The notes under the pieces were generated by a model. It was not told the origin of the DNA. It searched no databases and saw nothing but the letters and a program-made list of their open reading frames with translations. A program made the translations under genes and the position numbers. DNA of 9,214 nucleotides. Origin: Gammaproteobacteria bacterium (GTDB taxonomy: Bacteria; Pseudomonadota; Gammaproteobacteria; Arenicellales; Arenicellaceae). This document shows positions 6,872 through 9,214 of this stretch, one piece after another. Where the stretch lies: NCBI GenBank assembly GCA_030426005.1, contig JAUHZM010000104.1, forward strand, positions 1 through 9,214, given 5' to 3'. The number at the start of each line of letters is the position of its first letter. Position 1 is the stretch's first letter.

Positions 6872-8563
6872 TCAGCGCGAAAACGCGATCATCATATGCT
6901 TATTTGACGGTGATTCAGCCACCTCTATTGGCCCTTTCCAACCGAACTCTTTGGCCCGCTGTGCAATCTTCTTGCTCCCGGCAACTAAGGTCGAAGCCAA
7001 CAAATGATCCACCTCACTACCAGCCAGCTCGATCAAATGGACAAGTGACTGCTGACTGTGAACAAAAACACCTTCAATGGGCTTACGCTGATCCAGAATT
7101 TCGCGTAATTGCTTGGAACTAGCGGATGGCAAGGACTGACGATAACATTTCGCCTCAATCACTTCGGCGCCACGTTTACGCATTTCCTCAGCTGGCCAAT
7201 CTAGGCCTAACTCGCCACGCACAATCAGTACGCGACTGCCGCGTAAATCCTGCATGGTATCCACCTTTAACAACGCTTCAGCCCCTTGTCCATGATCTGG
7301 AAAGTGCGCATCAATGCCGTGGCGGTACAACTGTTTAGCCGTCTCCGCCCCAACCGCCATAACGCGCGCGATTGGCTGCATCCCACCGTACTGACCTATT
7401 AATGGTAGACCGAATTCAACCGCGTTGCGCGACACAAAAATAATGTCGGTAAAGGTATCAAGCTGCTCAAAAGCACGCTTCACACCAAGGTCATGCACCT
7501 CGTCCACTTTTAAGGTCGGCACATGGGTTGGCTGGTAATCCAAACGATGCAAAATTGCCGCCGTGTTACCTAGGAACCGGTGCTGGCGTGTGAGCAGGAC
7601 AATTGGTTTAGTAATGGTGTTGAGTGCCATCGGCTGGCGGTATACATCCGCCAGAATTTCACCAGCACCTTGTTTGAGTAACTCATTGGCCACCGCCTGC
7701 CCCAACTCAGCGGCACCGCCGACGGTAATATTGCTACCAAACTGGGTCGATGCAAGGACTTGCGTACCGTCCGTTTTGCCAACCATGCCACGCAACTTGA
7801 TTTTGCCCGACTCCAACTCAGCGTAACCTGCCACCGGCACCTGACATCCACCTTCCAGTGCGGCATTCATCGCGCGCTCGGCTGCCAAGAACACCGCACT
7901 CTGTTTACTGTGTAATGGTGCAAGTAGATTCTTCGTGGACTCATCATCGGAGCGGCACTCGATTCCCACAATGCCCTGCCCAACCGCAGGCAAGCACAAC
8001 TCCGGGGAGATGTATTGCCGAATACGATCTTGCAATCCGAGGCGAATCAAACCGGCAGCTGCCAAAATAATGGCATCGTAATCGCCATTGTCGAGTTTTT
8101 GCAGCCGCGTGTTTACGTTGCCGCGCAATTCAACAAATTCCAGAGCTGGAAACGCATTTCGCAGTTGCGCCACACGACGCAAACTAGACGTACCTACACG
8201 CGCGCCTTTCGGCAAGGCATACAGGTTTTGGTAATTATTCGAGACCACGGCATCGCGCGGGTCTGCCCGCTCACAGACTACGGAGATTTCCAGACCTTTG
8301 GGTAGGTCCACTGGCACATCTTTCATAGAATGCACCGCGATGTCAGTCTTGTGTTCGAGCAGCGACACTTCCAACTCTTTCAGAAACAGCCCTTTACCAC
8401 CAGCGGTGACCAAACTGCGGTCCAGCAGCTGATCTCCTTTTGTGGTCATACCTACGATTTCTACAATCAACTCTTGATGCGCTTGTAATAATTGTTCTTT
8501 GACGTAGTTCGCCTGCCACATAGCAAGCGGACTATTGCGAGTCGCAATGCGAATCGTTTTCAT
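6872..8563 (-). CDS. hemCD: Fused hydroxymethylbilane synthase / uroporphyrinogen-III synthase (HemC-HemD)
   Basis: This 563-residue protein joins two consecutive steps of tetrapyrrole synthesis. Residues 1-311 are HemC, which polymerises four porphobilinogens to hydroxymethylbilane: IATRNSPLAMWQA (6-18), KGLFLKELE (57-65), HSMKDVP (78-84) with catalytic Asp82, GTSSLRR (124-130), LRGNVNTRL (146-154), and Cys240 in LEGGCQVPVAGY, which carries the dipyrromethane cofactor. HemC ends at EILADVYRQP, as E. coli HemC ends near residue 313. Residues 312-563 are HemD, which closes the ring with inversion of ring D: PIVLLTRQ (320-327), DIIFVSRNAVEF (373-384), AVGAETAKQL (403-412), LIVRGELGLDW (446-456) and CYRQ (473-476). 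There is no stop codon between the parts. Met312 (7630) sits where a separate hemD would start but has no Shine-Dalgarno. The protein is cytoplasmic. It is divergent from argH, and hemX and hemY lie downstream. No frameshift is apparent and both halves look intact. Confidence 0.96.
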   Translation of the reverse strand: MKTIRIATRNSPLAMWQANYVKEQLLQAHQELIVEIVGMTTKGDQLLDRSLVTAGGKGLFLKELEVSLLEHKTDIAVHSMKDVPVDLPKGLEISVVCERADPRDAVVSNNYQNLYALPKGARVGTSSLRRVAQLRNAFPALEFVELRGNVNTRLQKLDNGDYDAIILAAAGLIRLGLQDRIRQYISPELCLPAVGQGIVGIECRSDDESTKNLLAPLHSKQSAVFLAAERAMNAALEGGCQVPVAGYAELESGKIKLRGMVGKTDGTQVLASTQFGSNITVGGAAELGQAVANELLKQGAGEILADVYRQPMALNTITKPIVLLTRQHRFLGNTAAILHRLDYQPTHVPTLKVDEVHDLGVKRAFEQLDTFTDIIFVSRNAVEFGLPLIGQYGGMQPIARVMAVGAETAKQLYRHGIDAHFPDHGQGAEALLKVDTMQDLRGSRVLIVRGELGLDWPAEEMRKRGAEVIEAKCYRQSLPSASSKQLREILDQRKPIEGVFVHSQQSLVHLIELAGSEVDHLLASTLVAGSKKIAQRAKEFGWKGPIEVAESPSNKHMMIAFSR

Positions 8564-8751
8564 AGAGTCTTTATCTTATGAGCTAAGTTCACGGGGTAAG
8601 TAACTGTACCATATGGCATTCTCAATGCGGCACGTTTTTGAAATTCTGTGGTTTCTACCTTGGGCAGCCATGCCGGGACACGCTATAATCGCCGCCACAA
8701 ATTTCACGCTGCGCACTGCCCGCAGGCAAAATCAGTCTAAAATCCAAAGCC
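8564..8751. other. Divergent hemCD-argH regulatory gap
   Basis: This 188-base region separates hemCD (leftward) and argH (rightward), so it must hold promoters for both. The rightward promoter is visible (8660-8689). For hemCD I see only fragments, such as TAAGAT (a -10-like hexamer about 20 bases before the hemCD ATG on the minus strand), without a matching -35 box. No riboswitch-like structure or ARG-box operator was recognised. Confidence 0.6.
8660..8689 (+). promoter_or_regulatory. Sigma-70-like promoter for argH
   Basis: TTGGGC at 8660-8665 and a perfect TATAAT at 8684-8689 are separated by 18 bases. The predicted transcription start near 8696 gives a leader of about 55 bases before the argH ATG. 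The -10 box is consensus; the -35 is 3-4 of 6. Confidence 0.65.
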
Positions 8752-9214
8752 ATGGCCAATCAACAACGCACCGGCAAGAAGCCCTGGGGCGGCCGCTTTA
8801 CCGAAGCCACCAACGAGCTCGTCGAAGCCTTTACTGAATCCATCAGCTTCGACGCCCGACTTTATCGGCAAGATATTCAAGGGTCGATCGCACATAGCCA
8901 AATGCTCGCAAAAATTGGCGTGCTGTCTGACGACGAAGCAACGCGCATCGAACAAGGCTTGCATCGCATTCAAGAACAAATCGACGCTGGTACATTTGTT
9001 TGGTCTACGGAGCTGGAAGATGTTCACATGAACATCGAAGCCCGTCTGACCGACGATATTGGCGACGCCGGCAAAAAATTACACACCGGCCGCTCACGGA
9101 ATGATCAGGTTGCCACCGACATTCGCCTTTACATGCGTGAGGCAAGCGACCAAGTCGTGCACCTGATTCAGCAGCTTCAATCTGCATTACTGACCCTCGC
9201 CGACAGCGAAGTTG
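8752..9214 (+). CDS. argH: Argininosuccinate lyase, 3' part outside window
   Basis: ArgH splits argininosuccinate into arginine and fumarate, the last step of arginine biosynthesis, and acts as a cytoplasmic homotetramer of the fumarase/aspartase superfamily. The first 154 codons are visible. The N terminus has WGGRFTEATNELVEAFTESI (11-30), the hallmark opening of the family, followed by DIQGSIAHSQMLAKIGVLS. VWSTELEDVHMNIEARLTD (84-102) and TGRSRNDQVATDIRLYMR contain the conserved substrate-binding TGRSRNDQ motif. The active-site GSS loop and the C terminus lie beyond the window. The ATG at 8752 is preceded by only a weak AAAG; no better in-frame start lies upstream. The divergent arrangement with hemC is common in gammaproteobacteria. 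Confidence 0.97.
   Translation, partial: MANQQRTGKKPWGGRFTEATNELVEAFTESISFDARLYRQDIQGSIAHSQMLAKIGVLSDDEATRIEQGLHRIQEQIDAGTFVWSTELEDVHMNIEARLTDDIGDAGKKLHTGRSRNDQVATDIRLYMREASDQVVHLIQQLQSALLTLADSEV

Noticed and set aside
6847..6878. Rho-independent terminator after hemCD
   Set aside because: The hairpins are short and no U-tract follows on the minus strand.
7570..7630. A separate hemD gene starting at Met312 (ATG at 7630)
   Set aside because: No stop codon separates it from hemC, there is no Shine-Dalgarno, and the frame runs through without a break, so a single fused protein is the simpler reading.
1..9214. Mobile elements, CRISPR arrays, tRNA or rRNA genes, toxin or defence modules
   Set aside because: Nothing resembling direct repeat arrays, transposases, integrases, tRNA or rRNA sequence, or defence genes was seen on either strand.

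Overview
The window looks like chromosomal DNA of a gammaproteobacterium. The basis is the divergent argH / hemC arrangement, the hemC-hemD-hemX-hemY gene order (hemX and hemY of this type are typical of Gammaproteobacteria and some Betaproteobacteria), and a MutM very close to the enterobacterial type. The genus cannot be named from this sequence. Coding density is high. There is no gene-free stretch longer than about 190 bases, and I see no RNA genes, insertion sequences, CRISPR arrays or phage genes.

Left part (1-3344). The 5' end of an oligopeptidase B-type S9 peptidase reads leftward out of the window and begins with a lipoprotein signal peptide. Divergent from it is a two-gene rightward unit with an 8-base overlap. 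Its first gene encodes a heme-fold protein of the IDO/TDO superfamily, PrnB (DUF1864) branch. Its second encodes a kynureninase-like PLP enzyme with altered active-site motifs. This pair is the most interesting content of the window: it looks like a small tryptophan/indole-derivative pathway, without the formamidase of the ordinary kynurenine route.

Right part (3366-8563, leftward). This is a heme-biosynthesis cluster. HemC (hydroxymethylbilane synthase) and HemD (uroporphyrinogen-III synthase) are fused into one 563-residue protein. HemX and HemY, both membrane-anchored, follow. The last gene is mutM (formamidopyrimidine-DNA glycosylase), whose ATG directly follows the hemY stop codon. hemX, hemY and mutM are separated by 2 and 0 bases and are almost certainly co-transcribed; hemCD lies 98-102 bases upstream on the same strand. 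The PrnB-like/kynureninase-like unit and the heme/mutM unit converge, with only 21 bases between their stop codons.

Far right (8752-9214). The 5' portion of argH (argininosuccinate lyase, arginine biosynthesis) is divergent from hemCD, with a good sigma-70-like promoter in the 188-base gap.
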